Part shown: one piece after another, positions 13,590-25,085 of the stretch
How positions within the stretch are numbered: the stretch's first letter is position 1
Layout: each line of letters begins with the position of its first letter
DNA from: Larus michahellis
Taxonomy: Eukaryota > Chordata > Aves > Charadriiformes > Laridae
Direction: 5' to 3'
Assembly: GCF_964199755.1 (NCBI RefSeq)
Contig: NC_133896.1
Location: 83,543,815 to 83,607,814, forward strand
DNA: 64,000 nt
Translations under genes and position numbers: made by a program
Notes under the pieces: model-generated
Told to the model about the DNA's origin: nothing
Database searches by the model: none
What the model saw: the letters and a program-made list of their open reading frames with translations, nothing else

Positions 13590-16500
13590 ACATGAGCAAA
13601 GCAGAAGATTAAAGCCCAGGAAAAACTGTTCCATTTTGCACATGGGAATAATCTCCCAGGTAAAGTATTTATACTGTTCATTGAAAAAAAATCTATGTAT
13701 GTATGTGTATATTTGGGTAAAAATATTTGTACTAGATTCATCACATAGCATATGTAATATGACGCTGCTTCTCTTCTACCCTGTACAAATTTTACACAGC
13801 TGTGTGTCTCCTTTGGTGCTGAACAGAGGAAAATGCAAGCTGGAGTGCAAAGGGAAAAAAATATTTTGAAGATATAGAATGGCTGTGGATAACGATCTTA
13901 TCAATCATGGGTTATTTACTAATTAATGTTAATTACCTCAGATAATAACCTTTCATAATGAGCTGCTTACGTATCATGGGCCAAATCATCAGATGACTTT
14001 GCTTCACCAGAGCTTCAGGCAGTTCACTCCACCTGAATATCTGCCTGCACCTCCTCTTCTACACACTGTGTCCTGTCTCATAAAGTCCTCCATCTGTTTT
14101 GATCATTAGGGCGCCAATTCCACAACTGTTTCTACAGAAGCAGACCGTATACCCCCTGAGCATCTCTGTCTCTGAAGGGATTCTCCAGGGTCTCCTCCCA
14201 TGGGCTTGTTGGCAAAATGAAAACCTGCTACCAACTTCCCCTAGGAAGGGTCACAGGATAAATCACAGATGGGTCCCAAACACAAAATATATTTGGAGCT
14301 GAGGATTTTGAAGGCCGCCCCCTTGGCATTTTGTGAGCTTAGTTTAGATCCACCTCAAATATAGACGTGTACATCTTTAATATAAATACACATGTACATA
14401 TATAGACATGGGATGTGTGAGTGTGTATCTATGTAATTACATACTTTTAATGAATCAATGATCCATGTCCAGGAGCCCAGGTGCCTTTTTATGTGTACAC
14501 ACATAAAAGAATATACATATTTAAAGGCACTGTATTTTATTTAGACTGAACCTTGTTAATCTCTAGGAACTAGAATTGGTCTGCAGGATGCATTTTATAA
14601 AATTTATTAAATTCATGAAAGCTTCCAGCAAAGGGTTATTTTAGAAAACTTCTCTTTTTTTGAAAATTTGAATTCTCTTCTATTTACTGATGTAAGTACA
14701 TTTGGTTCTTCTCTGTCGTACCTCACTGAGGTATGAAGGATAGAGGAAGAAGAAGGTTATACAAGCATGCCTTCCTGGGTTGGAGCAGAGGAATTTGTTC
14801 CATAATTCCAGTTTCTGTCACTTGTAAAGCATCAGTTTCAAAGACAACACAGCAAGCTGCATGAAATGCTCTCCAAAGCTCTCCTAGAAGCCATACAAAT
14901 AGCGCATAACCTTGCCTTACTATTTTGACAACCTTTTTCCAAATCACCAATGAAGCTACATTCTCTGTGCCTTTGAAAGAGTATTTTAAGAGGCCCTAAC
15001 TCAATAGTCACTATAAATGTCAGTTACCAGAAGCCTTGGGATTCCTACATTGATGGCGTGCTCCTAAATTTGAAACTAGATTCGATGCAATGTCAGAGCA
15101 TGAGCATTTTCGGCATAGATGGACCATGCTGCTGCAGAAGTGAACATCTGAGTGCAAGATAATCTCCCACGTCCAGCCAAAATGTGTCTATGTCCAGCCT
15201 TGACATGCCATTCTATTTGCAGGGGGTATCTATTCATGTTGAATTTGAGCCTTCTGACATGCATGAAAAACACTGTCAGGGCCAGATCCTCAGTTGGAGT
15301 AAACCAGCCTAGTAAGACTATTAGTTTATAGCTGCAGAAGATTTGGCCCAAAGAGCACACCTACAAGGATGTATCTACAGCCAAGCTTTCTGAAAAGTTT
15401 TCAAGACAACTGTTTTGTGAACAAGATACAGTTTTCCAGCTACTTTTGTGTGATTTATACTTGAATTTATTTTGCTCAAATGTAAGCGGTGATCACAGTG
15501 TAAATGAAGAGAAAAAAGAATGGAATACTGCTTACACAAACAGGACACTTTGGACATGCCAAAGGAAAGGAGTTATTCTTCATTTTCTGGTCTTGCAGTA
15601 AGTAGAGAGAAGCCAAGTTGGCACACTTTGTTCATTCACAATGTGTGCAGCAGTTTGTTTTGTGAAAATGTGCATTTTAGGAGAAAAAGCAGGATGTTTC
15701 GAGTGGGGAGAGTATGTCAGAGAAAAGTTTGTAGGATATTAGACGGTTACATCAACCTAGAGTCCCTAGAGGTACAGATAGGAAGACTACAGCTGTGCTG
15801 AAATACATTATCTGGCAACCTGTATCCTTGAGTTATATTCCTAATTGTCTTCAGAATGAAGTTTGAAGAAGGATGGAAGAGTACATGGACGTAGAAGAAA
15901 TCATAGTTTGAATGCTGACACACAAGTTACTTTCTAATCACAGCTTAAACCAGTGTCCTTAGGATAAGAAGAAGTCTGTTCCCTCTTAAACCAGTACAGT
16001 GTAGATTAATTTATTGTTGCAGTACTGGTAAGTAAGGGGATATCTGGCATAAAAGGTGAGAATCAGACTCACTGACTCCATTTTGCACATACTGGTCAAC
16101 AGCAAGAATAAACCGTAGACCAGGTCAGAAGAAGTCTATTTGGATACAGCCTGCTGGGCTGAGCTTGTTCTTAAGAACTGCAGACCCCTGTGGATGCAGT
16201 TTTGGTGGGCATTTGGAAAGCCCCACCAGTCGTTCTGCTGAGTTACTCTTTACGCCACTGCTTTTTCCATATTACATATAAACATCAGCCAGATCAACAT
16301 TGAAGTCAAGATTGAAATGAAAAATAGGTCTCCAAGTGCCAGGAGTCCTGACTAATAAGTGAGTGAATGATGTCATTTTCAGAAGTGACATTGAAAGATG
16401 ACATTGTCAGGAGTGATAACTTTGGCAGGAAACCTCTCCAGCACAACCAGTGAAGTACTGCAGCTTTGTGGAGTTTTAGACTAGTTGGATACGGTACTTT

Positions 16501-19500
16501 GACAGACATGCTTCTTAAGTGAATGCATGGCTAGATTCAAGAGAGGAGTTAAGGCACGTGTTGACACATTGCTGTGGATGTGCAAGGAGCCTAGGGGCTG
16601 CTCATGGTAGCAGAATGCACTGTGGCAGTGTTCAAGAAGTTACACGACTTGCCTGGGAAATGGCCTGATCCTGTTCTGCCTCACGCTTTATTAGCTGAAT
16701 TCCACCTCCTACTTCTCAGGCTGTTATCACCTGCATGGGAGAAGGAGGACTTAGGAAGACCACCACTCGTTTTACACATCTCAGGATAAATTTGTTGAGC
16801 TGGCACAGAGGAAAAAAACAAAACAAAACAAAAACCATTCATAAATTGAATGTACATGGTATAGAGGCTATGGAGAGAATATGGGCAAAGGCTGGTAAAC
16901 TCTCAAGCAAAACTTTCTTCAAAAGAATTGTTCCATAGATATGTGACTATGTAAAGAAAACTCATGAAAGTAAAGGAGTTTCCCAAATCAGAGACAAATT
17001 AGGAACCTATTATTGACAGTTCTTGCAGTGGTGCCTTTCAAAACGTATCTCATCTCAGTGTGCATTAATGCAGAGTCATGAAATGGGCTACAAGCTTTGA
17101 AAGCACTGCTGCAAATGCCCCACATCAGCCTGTCTTGCCCATATTTTGCACATAGGATTCTCTTGTGGAATTGATACCTATTTTCAAGGTTTCTTCTTCC
17201 ATAGGCAAATCCCATAATAATTTAAGGCCTAATCCACCCCCACTAGGAAGAAGTCTTGAATGGAATTAAATAATGCTCTTAAGTAATCAAATTTTCCCCA
17301 AATATGCAGAGATGCAGACACACACAGTGGAAAAGCAGAGTAATTTTTGTATACCTCACTAAGTATTTCAATTCCAAGATTTTATTTTGCACAGTAAAAT
17401 GGTGCCAAAGTTCTCACTTTTTTTTTTCACTAAAATATACCTCATATTCTGACTCAATATGGACTCACTATTGAGACTGTAAATTTGCAAGAAACACAAA
17501 ACTGTCCAATCAATTGTTTGTGAAATTGCTTCTATTTTTATATGTAAGTGCTGCGCACAATAGTTTAACGTATTCATAAAATAAACTTTTATACATTTTT
17601 GGTAGTGTTTTGACTCCAAATCACTCTTAACATTTGTTTTCTTCCTTGCTTCAGATTTGCTATATTAACCCTTCACACACACACGCACCCCCAGAGATTT
17701 TATTCACCTCTAGAACCAGAGGACGTATTGGTACACTTAATATTGTGGTAGACTTTTGTGTTCTTCAGACTTCTTGACTGGGAAGTCTTAAGAGAGTCAT
17801 TCTTGTTGTAAAGAATCTGTGAGTTTCACAGAAGAGAAAGCAAATAGAGGTGCAATATGATTAAAGATGAGCTGTCATAGTCACATGTCTAAAGTCCAAT
17901 GCTTTTTACCTGGGGAAGTTCTAGCGCTGCTCTCCTGTTGCTAGTGCTCTGCAGTGTGTAACTGCCCATGCATATCCCTTAATTCATTAGACAAGAAAGG
18001 CTCTTTTTTAAAATGGCATTTTCTTCTTGCCTAGGTCTAACTTGGGAGGGCAGCTTCCTGCAGCACCCTCTGAAGGTTTTAGCCTCACTATGCCTCCAAG
18101 TTGGGTGTTTTGGAAATGCTCTAAATTTCAGTGATTTGTTAAGTTTTGCTCTCCCTTTCTGCACTCCTGAGTTGTCATTCAATCAGTCCTTCAGTTAGCT
18201 GAATGATTACAGACGTCTCCCAGTCTGAGCACAGGAACTAAGGTATTAGAAACCAATAGCTGGGAATCCGCCCCCTGTTTTTTGGTTCAAGTGCGCTGTT
18301 TAATCCATACCAGCATGATATCGCAGAGTGGACAAGTCTCCAAAGCTCTGATTGCTGGCAGCCCATCTCAGGAGCAGAAGAACGTGAGCACCACCATGCT
18401 GGCTAAATGCCATTCCCTGCATTTGTGTTTTGGCTGCCTGCGCTCCCCCATAATAACTGCCTTTGCTTACAAGTTGTCATGAATTCTTGCATATTTTTGC
18501 TTTGCTTATGTGCCACATTTCACCTGAGACAGGACTACGTTTCACTGGTGGGTTAAGCAACGCTTCTGTCTGCTATACAAGCGCCTTGTTTACAGCTCTG
18601 AAGGCCAGTCACTGTGGGCAGAAGCAGGAACAGAAGAAGATACACAGCCCACACACAGCGACTGGAAACAACAGGACAAACTAGCAGCTGATGTAAACCA
18701 GCCTAGCCCCAGCAAAACAGAAACATAAATGATCTGGTAAGGAGTCATCTGCAGAGGTTAGGAAAAGGCTACATGTGGCCAGCTCACAAGGCCTCAGTCA
18801 CAGGCTAGCTTCTGCTCCCTGTATTGCAGTTTGCCCTTTGAAAGGTGATGCTGGCCAGACACACCTAGGCAAGTGCCCAGGTGCCCTGAAAGGCACATAT
18901 GGTTCCCATGCTCCCTTCCCACTCTGTGCTCTCGGCTCAGGGCATGAAAAATATTCAGGGAATTTGGGGAGAAGAGATGGTGACTAAGCCCCACACCTCT
19001 ATGAAGAGCAGGAAAAATTTTGGCTGAACTTTGCTGGGTTTACATCATTTTCTGCTTCCTCCCAGGCCATTTGAAACTTAATGGAGTATCTTTTTGAACA
19101 GGTACAGCTGCAAGACAGTAACCTCATCCTTCTCCTCACCACTTCAACTTGGGTTCCCAGCTCAGCAGGTCTCTGCTGCTCACCCTAGGTTCCATTCCCA
19201 ACACTGTAAAGCTGTGAGATGCCTGTCAGGGGAGAAGAAGCTTTAATAGACAAGGGAAAATGCAATTTAAACAAGAAATTAATCAAATAGCTTAAAAAGG
19301 GACTCCTAGGATCCTAGATCTCCCTGCACTAATCCTGTCCCTCTTCTTTCTTCCACATCTTTTTCCCTGACCCGTCACTGAAAATGTAACTAACTGCTCC
19401 GCTAAAAAGTGTCTCTCTGCGCCCAGAACAGAGCAGAGGAATATCCCAGCGTGTCCCTTCTCTCCCCCCTCCCCCGAGTCATGCTGCCCTCTGTGTCCCC

Positions 19501-19754
19501 TGGCCTGAAGCCATTGGCAGAGACCCATAATCTGTCCACTTACTCAGGCTCTGGCTTCTCTGATGACCCACCATCTATACGAGGCAGCAGGTGCTGTTTT
19601 CATTAGCTGGGTAAGCCTGGGTTGTCAATAGCTCCTGATAGGCACGCCAGCCCTGAGCTGGCTGGAGGTTAGAGTGCAAGCAGCACAGGTGAAAGCAGGC
19701 AGCGCTACACCTTCCTGAAGCCAGCAAAAATTGCTCAGCAATGGCAGCAAGAGG

Positions 19755-19780
19755 AAATAAATAAATAAATAAATAAATTT
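19755..19780. repeat. (AAAT)n microsatellite
   Basis: About six uninterrupted AAAT units, located 83 bp before the CR1 fragment at 19863. Confidence 0.9.
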
Positions 19781-19862
19781 AAACATGTATGAAAGAGCGG
19801 GAAACCCTTTTTACTCGACAAAAGGTAAGGGCTAAATAGGTGTTGCCCTGGGAACACGCTGG

Positions 19863-19994
19863 TCATGGAATCAGAAATATTTCGACTGGAAGGGACTGCT
19901 GGAGGGCTTGAGTCCAACCTCTAGCTCAAAGCAGGACCAACTTCAAAGCTAGGGGAGGTTGCATCGGGAAGAATCCCCTTTATCCACCCCCTCC
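19863..19994 (-). repeat. CR1 LINE 3'-end fragment (degraded)
   Basis: It begins with a CR1 3' terminus read in antisense ('tcatggaatcagaaat') and continues into 'actggaagggactgctgga' and 'gagtccaacctctagctc', the usual CR1 tail order. The sequence is diverged and the copy is 5' truncated. Confidence 0.7.
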
Positions 19995-20556
19995 AACAGC
20001 CCCTGTGGTAGCCTCATGATTCATTAAACTCTGGGTGGAACTCTGGATAGCAATTCAAAAGGGGTAATCGTCACAGACAAATGTCTCAAAGGGGTCACCA
20101 GCGCAGCTCGTGCTTTGCTGAAAAGCAGTCTAAGAGCTGACAGCATCTTCCTGTCAGGCCTTGACACAAAGCCACTTCTGGCCTGTGCACCAAGCAGAAA
20201 ATTACTTTCCTACTGGAACTCACTCCTACCAACAGAAATGAATGCAGAAGTCACAAGAAGGATTCAGTCCTCTGAACAAAAATAAACAAAAAACAAAGAA
20301 AGAAAAAAAAGGCTTTCTGACAGCTCATGGATGCAAGACTACCTGAGTTGTAGGTACACAAGATCCGAGGGGAGACACAGGTACAAGAATTGTGTGGCTT
20401 CAGTGCAACTCCAGACCACTTTCAGGGAAATAAGCTGCAGCAGTGCTATTCCAAATCAGAAAGCCACCTAATGCCTGTGGTGCTAGAGACAGGCAGAAAA
20501 AGTCCGACCTCCTGAGGCTGCTTACTGCACTTTTTTTTATTGACTGTTATTATTAT

Positions 20557-20572
20557 TGCCCTCTGGTGGCTA
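20557..20572 (-). promoter_or_regulatory. CTCF-binding motif (strong match)
   Basis: The minus-strand sequence TAGCCACCAGAGGGCA fits the degenerate vertebrate CTCF core CCASYAGRKGGCR at every position. It lies between FGF6 and FGF23. Binding in vivo is inferred, not shown. Confidence 0.55.
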
Positions 20573-21258
20573 TTTTGTTATTTAGCAGTTAGATGTCAGA
20601 AACCAAGCATGGGTCCTGTACCATGGGCCTGGGCACAAGGGGAAAAGGTGGCTACCACCTCATGGCTGTGATTTGATTTAGGCTTCAGGTCCCTCCGTGT
20701 GTTAGTATCTATTGCAACCTTATACAGGAAAGTCACAATTTTAACTGGGGAGCCACACAACGCAGTACTTGGGATGCAGGTATCATCTCGATGAGCAACT
20801 TTTCATAACACTAGGCAGGTAAACTGATGATGAAAACTACTTTGGTTTTACCTCAAATTTTCCAAGTTGAAGATTTGCCAAGGTTTTTGCAAACATAAAG
20901 CCTGCGCCTACCCATCAAAGGCAATGTCACACAGCACACCTTAAAGGACATAAAATGACAAGGCTTGTTGAATCCCCCTGCTGTTCCTCCTGACACCTAT
21001 GGCAGGAAACATGGAGCACCTTGAGCAGAAAAGCAGAAAGAAAGAAAAGCAGAAGCCTTTCCCAAATTATACTGAAGACAGCAATTTTAAAGCATGTTAA
21101 GGGCTCCTTTTTTCCCCACCTGTTACTTCACTGACCACATTATTACAAATAGTGCTGTGGGACCATATGTGATCACAAATTATGCAGTCTCCAGTTCGTC
21201 AATTACCAGAGATGTTCTTTGCAGGAGCAGGAGCCCGGGGAAGATGCTGGTCCTCTGG

Positions 21259-21272
21259 CTGCCAGGGGGCAG
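21259..21272 (+). promoter_or_regulatory. CTCF-like motif (moderate match)
   Basis: The plus-strand sequence CTGCCAGGGGGCAG matches the CTCF core CCASYAGRKGGCRS except at core positions 2 and 3. It points away from the stronger motif at 20557, so the two are divergent and about 700 bp apart. Confidence 0.35.
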
Positions 21273-23055
21273 TGTGCCACCTGCAGAAACAACAACTCAA
21301 AAAGAAAGCAGACTGGAAAAAAAAAACAACAAAAAAACCCAAACCACAGGAGGTGTCACTCACACACTTAGAAATGAGCATATTATTAAGAAATCTAATG
21401 AACGGTGATTTAGTTTACCAGCAAAATCTAGAGCATCATACAGATATTATAGGCACTTCTCCACCAACTACTGAGCTAGCACAGTTTTCCTAGCAGAGTG
21501 GCAGCTACTGTACTAGAGTTTCATGAAAAAATGCAGCCAGCACTTTCCTCAAAGGAAAAAAATAGGCTTTCAATTCACTTTAAAAAACCCAAAACTTTCA
21601 GATAAGTTTACTTTTCTTAGAACATGCAAATGGGTACATCAGAAAAGAGATAACTGAGAACATTTTGCTTTTCAGCAGTCCACCCATGTCTTTTAGATCA
21701 AGACAGCTTACGGCAGAAAACATCAAGTTTTATTTTCTGTGTTGTTTCAAGTCATTATTTCCTGTGTTATAGGAAAAGAAAAAAAAAATCTATTTTAAAT
21801 GATAGATGTGTGACACTTGTTAGCCCTAACATCTTTTTCTTTCTTTTGAAAGTGAATTTACTGGGAAGTAACAGGCTGACACAGTCTAAGACCAAAGGGC
21901 CAGCCTAGATATCATGTACAGAAAAGTCACCTGACATTTATGCTGCTATAAGGGAGGTAGGAAGCAGGTTCAGGCTTGCCCAGTATATTTAATCTGAGCC
22001 TCCAATCCAGTCTCTGTGAGTTTCTGCGCCGGGTCCCAATGCTGACCCTAGGAGTGGGAGAAGGGGCTGGGATGCAATGTTGAAATCTCACAGGGGCCTG
22101 AGGACCTAATTGCCTCCTGGTCCTTTTCTCCTTATTGAAACCTAGTGCTGCACAGAGGAGACCGCAGCATGGACGTCACAAGGTCCCCGGCAGCTCTGGA
22201 AAGCCTGTCTTTTAGGAATCACAACGCGAAACCGCAGCAAAGGTGGGAGCTGGGCCCAGTTCGTCTGTCAGCTAAACTCAGCCTTGCAGAAGGCCAGACC
22301 AACAGCCCCCACCAAAGGTGCCTCCAGGGCCCGGCCTTCTCTAAACCATCCTGGATCTGAACAGAGCTAAGTGAGGACATCAGAGCTTCTTAACAGCACA
22401 GCTGGGGTCAGCAGTAACAAAGCCGGACAAGCTCAAGCAGCGTATCTTTTTTGAAAGAGAGAAAAGGAGATGCCCCAGAAAAAAACACCCAGGGAGATGG
22501 GACTGGAGGATGCAGAGGGGAAAAAAAGGAAAGGAAAAAAGGGAAGACAGGCAAAATAACAGTCAAGAAAACACAAATGGAAGCACCAGACAGACTTTTT
22601 TCTAATTCCTATGTCTATGAAAAAAAATAATCTGACTGCAAAAAAAACCCGCGCTGCAGAGCAGGCGCTATCTGAGAGGTGTCCATGCTGCCACAGCCCC
22701 CCTTGCGGAGCTGTGGGCCTACCCGCCCCAGCGCCCCATGGCTTGAGGAGGCTGGACAGGCCAGGACAGGCCTCTGCCAGCCACAGCAGGAGAGCTGAGG
22801 GCAACAGGATCCCTCTACACTGCTCCCTGAGGGCCAACTAAGGCCTTCCCGAGCCCTGAAGCAAGAGCCATGGAGCTGCTCTCCGGCTATGCAGGGCCTT
22901 GGACCTACTAGCCCTCCTGAGGGACTGGTCTTGCCCCATGTTCTGGCATCCCTACAGCACCCAGCCCTTAAGCTTGGCCTTAATTGGCCCTAATATCCCT
23001 GACAGCCTCACCTGGGACCTCCTGGACTGACAGACATCACTGTAACTCTGGAGCT

Positions 23056-24303
23056 GAATCACAGGATCACAGAATGGTAGGAGTTGGAAGGGACCTTCAG
23101 AGATCATCTGGTCCAACCCCCCTGCCAAAGCAGGTTCACCTAGAGCAGGTCAGATAGGAACATATCTGTGATATCCAGATGGGTTTTGAATATCTCCAGA
23201 GGAGACTCCACAACCTCTCTGGGCAGCCTGTTCCAGTGTCTCACTACCCTCACAGTAAAGAATTTCTTCCTGATATCCAATCTAAAACTACCCTCTTTCA
23301 GTTTGAAACCGTTACCCCGTGTCCTATTGCTACACTCCCTGATAAAGAGTCCCTCCCCATCCTTCCTGTAGGCCCCCTTTAGGCACTGGAAGGCTGCTAT
23401 AAGGTCTCCTCGGAGCCTTCTCTTCTCCAGGCTGAACAACCCCAACTCTCTCAGCCTGTCCTCATAGCAGAGGTGCTACAGCCCTCGGATCATCTTCATG
23501 GCCCTCCGCCGGACCCACTCCAACAGGTCCATATCCTTCTTGTGCTGAGGACTCCAGAGCTGGACGCAGTACTCCAGGTGGGGTCTCACCAGAGTAGAGT
23601 AGAGAGGCAGAATCACCTCCCTTGACCTGCTGGCCACACTTTTGATGCAGCCCAGGATGTGGTTGGCTTTCTGGGCTGCAAGTGCACATTGCTGGCTCAT
23701 GTTGAGCTTCTCATCCACCAGCACCCCCAAGTCCTTCTCCTCAGGGCTGCTCTCAAGCCATTCTCCGCCCAGCCTGTATTTGTGTCTGGGATTGCCATGA
23801 CCCAGGTGCGGGACCTTGCACTTGGCGTTGTTGAACTTCATGAGGTTTGCATGCGCCCACCTCTCAAGCCTGTCCAGGTCCCTCTGGATGGCATCCCTTC
23901 CCTCCAGTGTGTCGACCGCGCCACACAGCTTCGTGTTGTCAGCAAACTTGCTGAGGGTGCACTCAATCTCACTGTCCATGTCACCCACAAAGATGTTAAA
24001 CAGTGCTGGTCCCAGTACTGATCCCTGAGGAATGCCACTCATCACCCGTTTCCATGTGGACATTGAGCCATCGAATGCAATTCTTTGAGTGCGTCCATCT
24101 AGCCAGTTCCTTATCCACTTAGTGGTCCATCCATCAAATACATGCTTTTCCAATTTGGAGACCAGGATGTCGTGCAGGACAGTGTCAAAGGCTTTGCATA
24201 AGTCCAGGTAGATGACGTTGGTTCCTCTCCCCTTGTCTACCAATGCTGTGGCAACATCATAGAAGGCCACCAAATTTGTCAGGCATGATTTGCCTTTGGT
24301 CCC
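23056..24303 (-). mobile_element. CR1 LINE retrotransposon, 5' truncated
   Basis: This is the best-preserved transposon in the window. It covers the 3' terminus ('gaatcacaggatcacagaat', antisense), the C-terminal tail coding part, and the C-terminal half of the reverse transcriptase. A 265-codon open frame (24273-23476) contains RT block A (YLDLCKAFD, residues 22-30), the block B motif [10 protein letters not shown] (80-89) and the catalytic block as FADN (110-113), where active CR1 has FADD. The catalytic Asp-to-Asn change, the missing 5' half and the break between the RT frame and the tail frame (23445-23140) mark a dead copy. The 5' break is near 24303. Confidence 0.9.
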
Positions 24304-24310
24304 CTTCCAG

Positions 24311-24405
24311 TCTCCTCTTCTCCAGGCTAAACAGACCCACGTCTCTCAGCCTTTCCTCGTAAGACAGGTGCTCCACTCCCTTGATCAACATGTTTCTCTG
24401 GAAAT
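24311..24405 (-). repeat. Second CR1 fragment adjoining the main copy
   Basis: The stretch 'tcttctccaggctaaacag' followed by 'tctctcagcctttcctcgta' repeats the same tail-coding region found at about 23420-23475 in the main CR1 copy. It therefore belongs to a different insertion. It is either an older element interrupted by the main one or an independent fragment. Confidence 0.7.
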
Positions 24406-24734
24406 TGGCAGTATTAGAGAGAGGTTAGCATGAGTGTTCACAATTCTGTACCATCTTTCTGATTCTGGAACTGGAGGAGAAAGACACCTCAGTGAAAAGG
24501 TTCACACTGGGGGTCTGTAATGGGAAAGGCAGCAGGGGACAGTTTACAGGGTGCTGGACAAGCATTTTGGAGTCACAGGCTCAGTCCTGCAGTCTGCCAC
24601 AGGCTTTCTATGTGACCATAGGCAATGCATTCTGTCTCTGCACCATGCCTTTTGGGTAGGGAATGCTGCAAAACCAACAGTGTAGAAAGCTAAGTTAGCC
24701 ATAGGTACTGGATTGAGACACCTCTGATAAATGC

Positions 24735-25085
24735 GAGTGGACAAATACCTCAGCAATGTATTTTTCACTTCTGCCTTCTGTATGGTGCCTTTCATGTAGT
24801 GAAACTCCAGCCAGATTTCCTGCCTTGTCTTCTCCAGACTGAACAAAGCCCACTCTAACGGCCTCTCCTCGTATATCATGTGCTGCAGTCCTCACACATC
24901 TTAGTGGCTCTTTTCTGGACTTGCTCCAGCTTGTCAACATCTCTCTTGCAATGTGGAGCTCAAAACTCGACACAGTGTCAGATGTGGCCGCACAAAAGGG
25001 AAATAAACACTTCCTTCGATCTTTTGGCTATGCTTTTGCTAATGCAACCCAATATGCCATTGTTTTTTTAATGGTTGCATTGATA
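24735..25085 (-). repeat. Third CR1 fragment, older
   Basis: A diverged antisense CR1 segment. It shows the 'cttctccagactgaacaaag' block, the 'ctcctcgtatatcatgtgct' block, and 'ttttctggacttgctccagc' with 'tgtggagctcaaaactcgac', in the same order as the main element at 23400-23600. The higher divergence suggests it predates the 23056-24303 copy. Confidence 0.7.

Larger units (their letters stand above)
13590..23055. other. Intergenic region downstream of FGF6
   Basis: The first part must contain the FGF6 3' UTR, whose end I cannot place. The rest shows no exon I recognise. It holds a degraded CR1 fragment (19863-19994), an AAAT microsatellite (19755-19780), two CTCF-like motifs (20557-20572 and 21259-21272) and a short (CA)n tract near 17678. 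A more GC-rich patch at about 22640-23050 directly precedes the CR1 cluster and is unclassified. Confidence 0.6.

Noticed and set aside
22640-23050. GC-richer patch as a possible CpG island or gene
   Set aside because: CpG is not clearly enriched, frames are short and the patch abuts a CR1 end; more likely an unclassified repeat.
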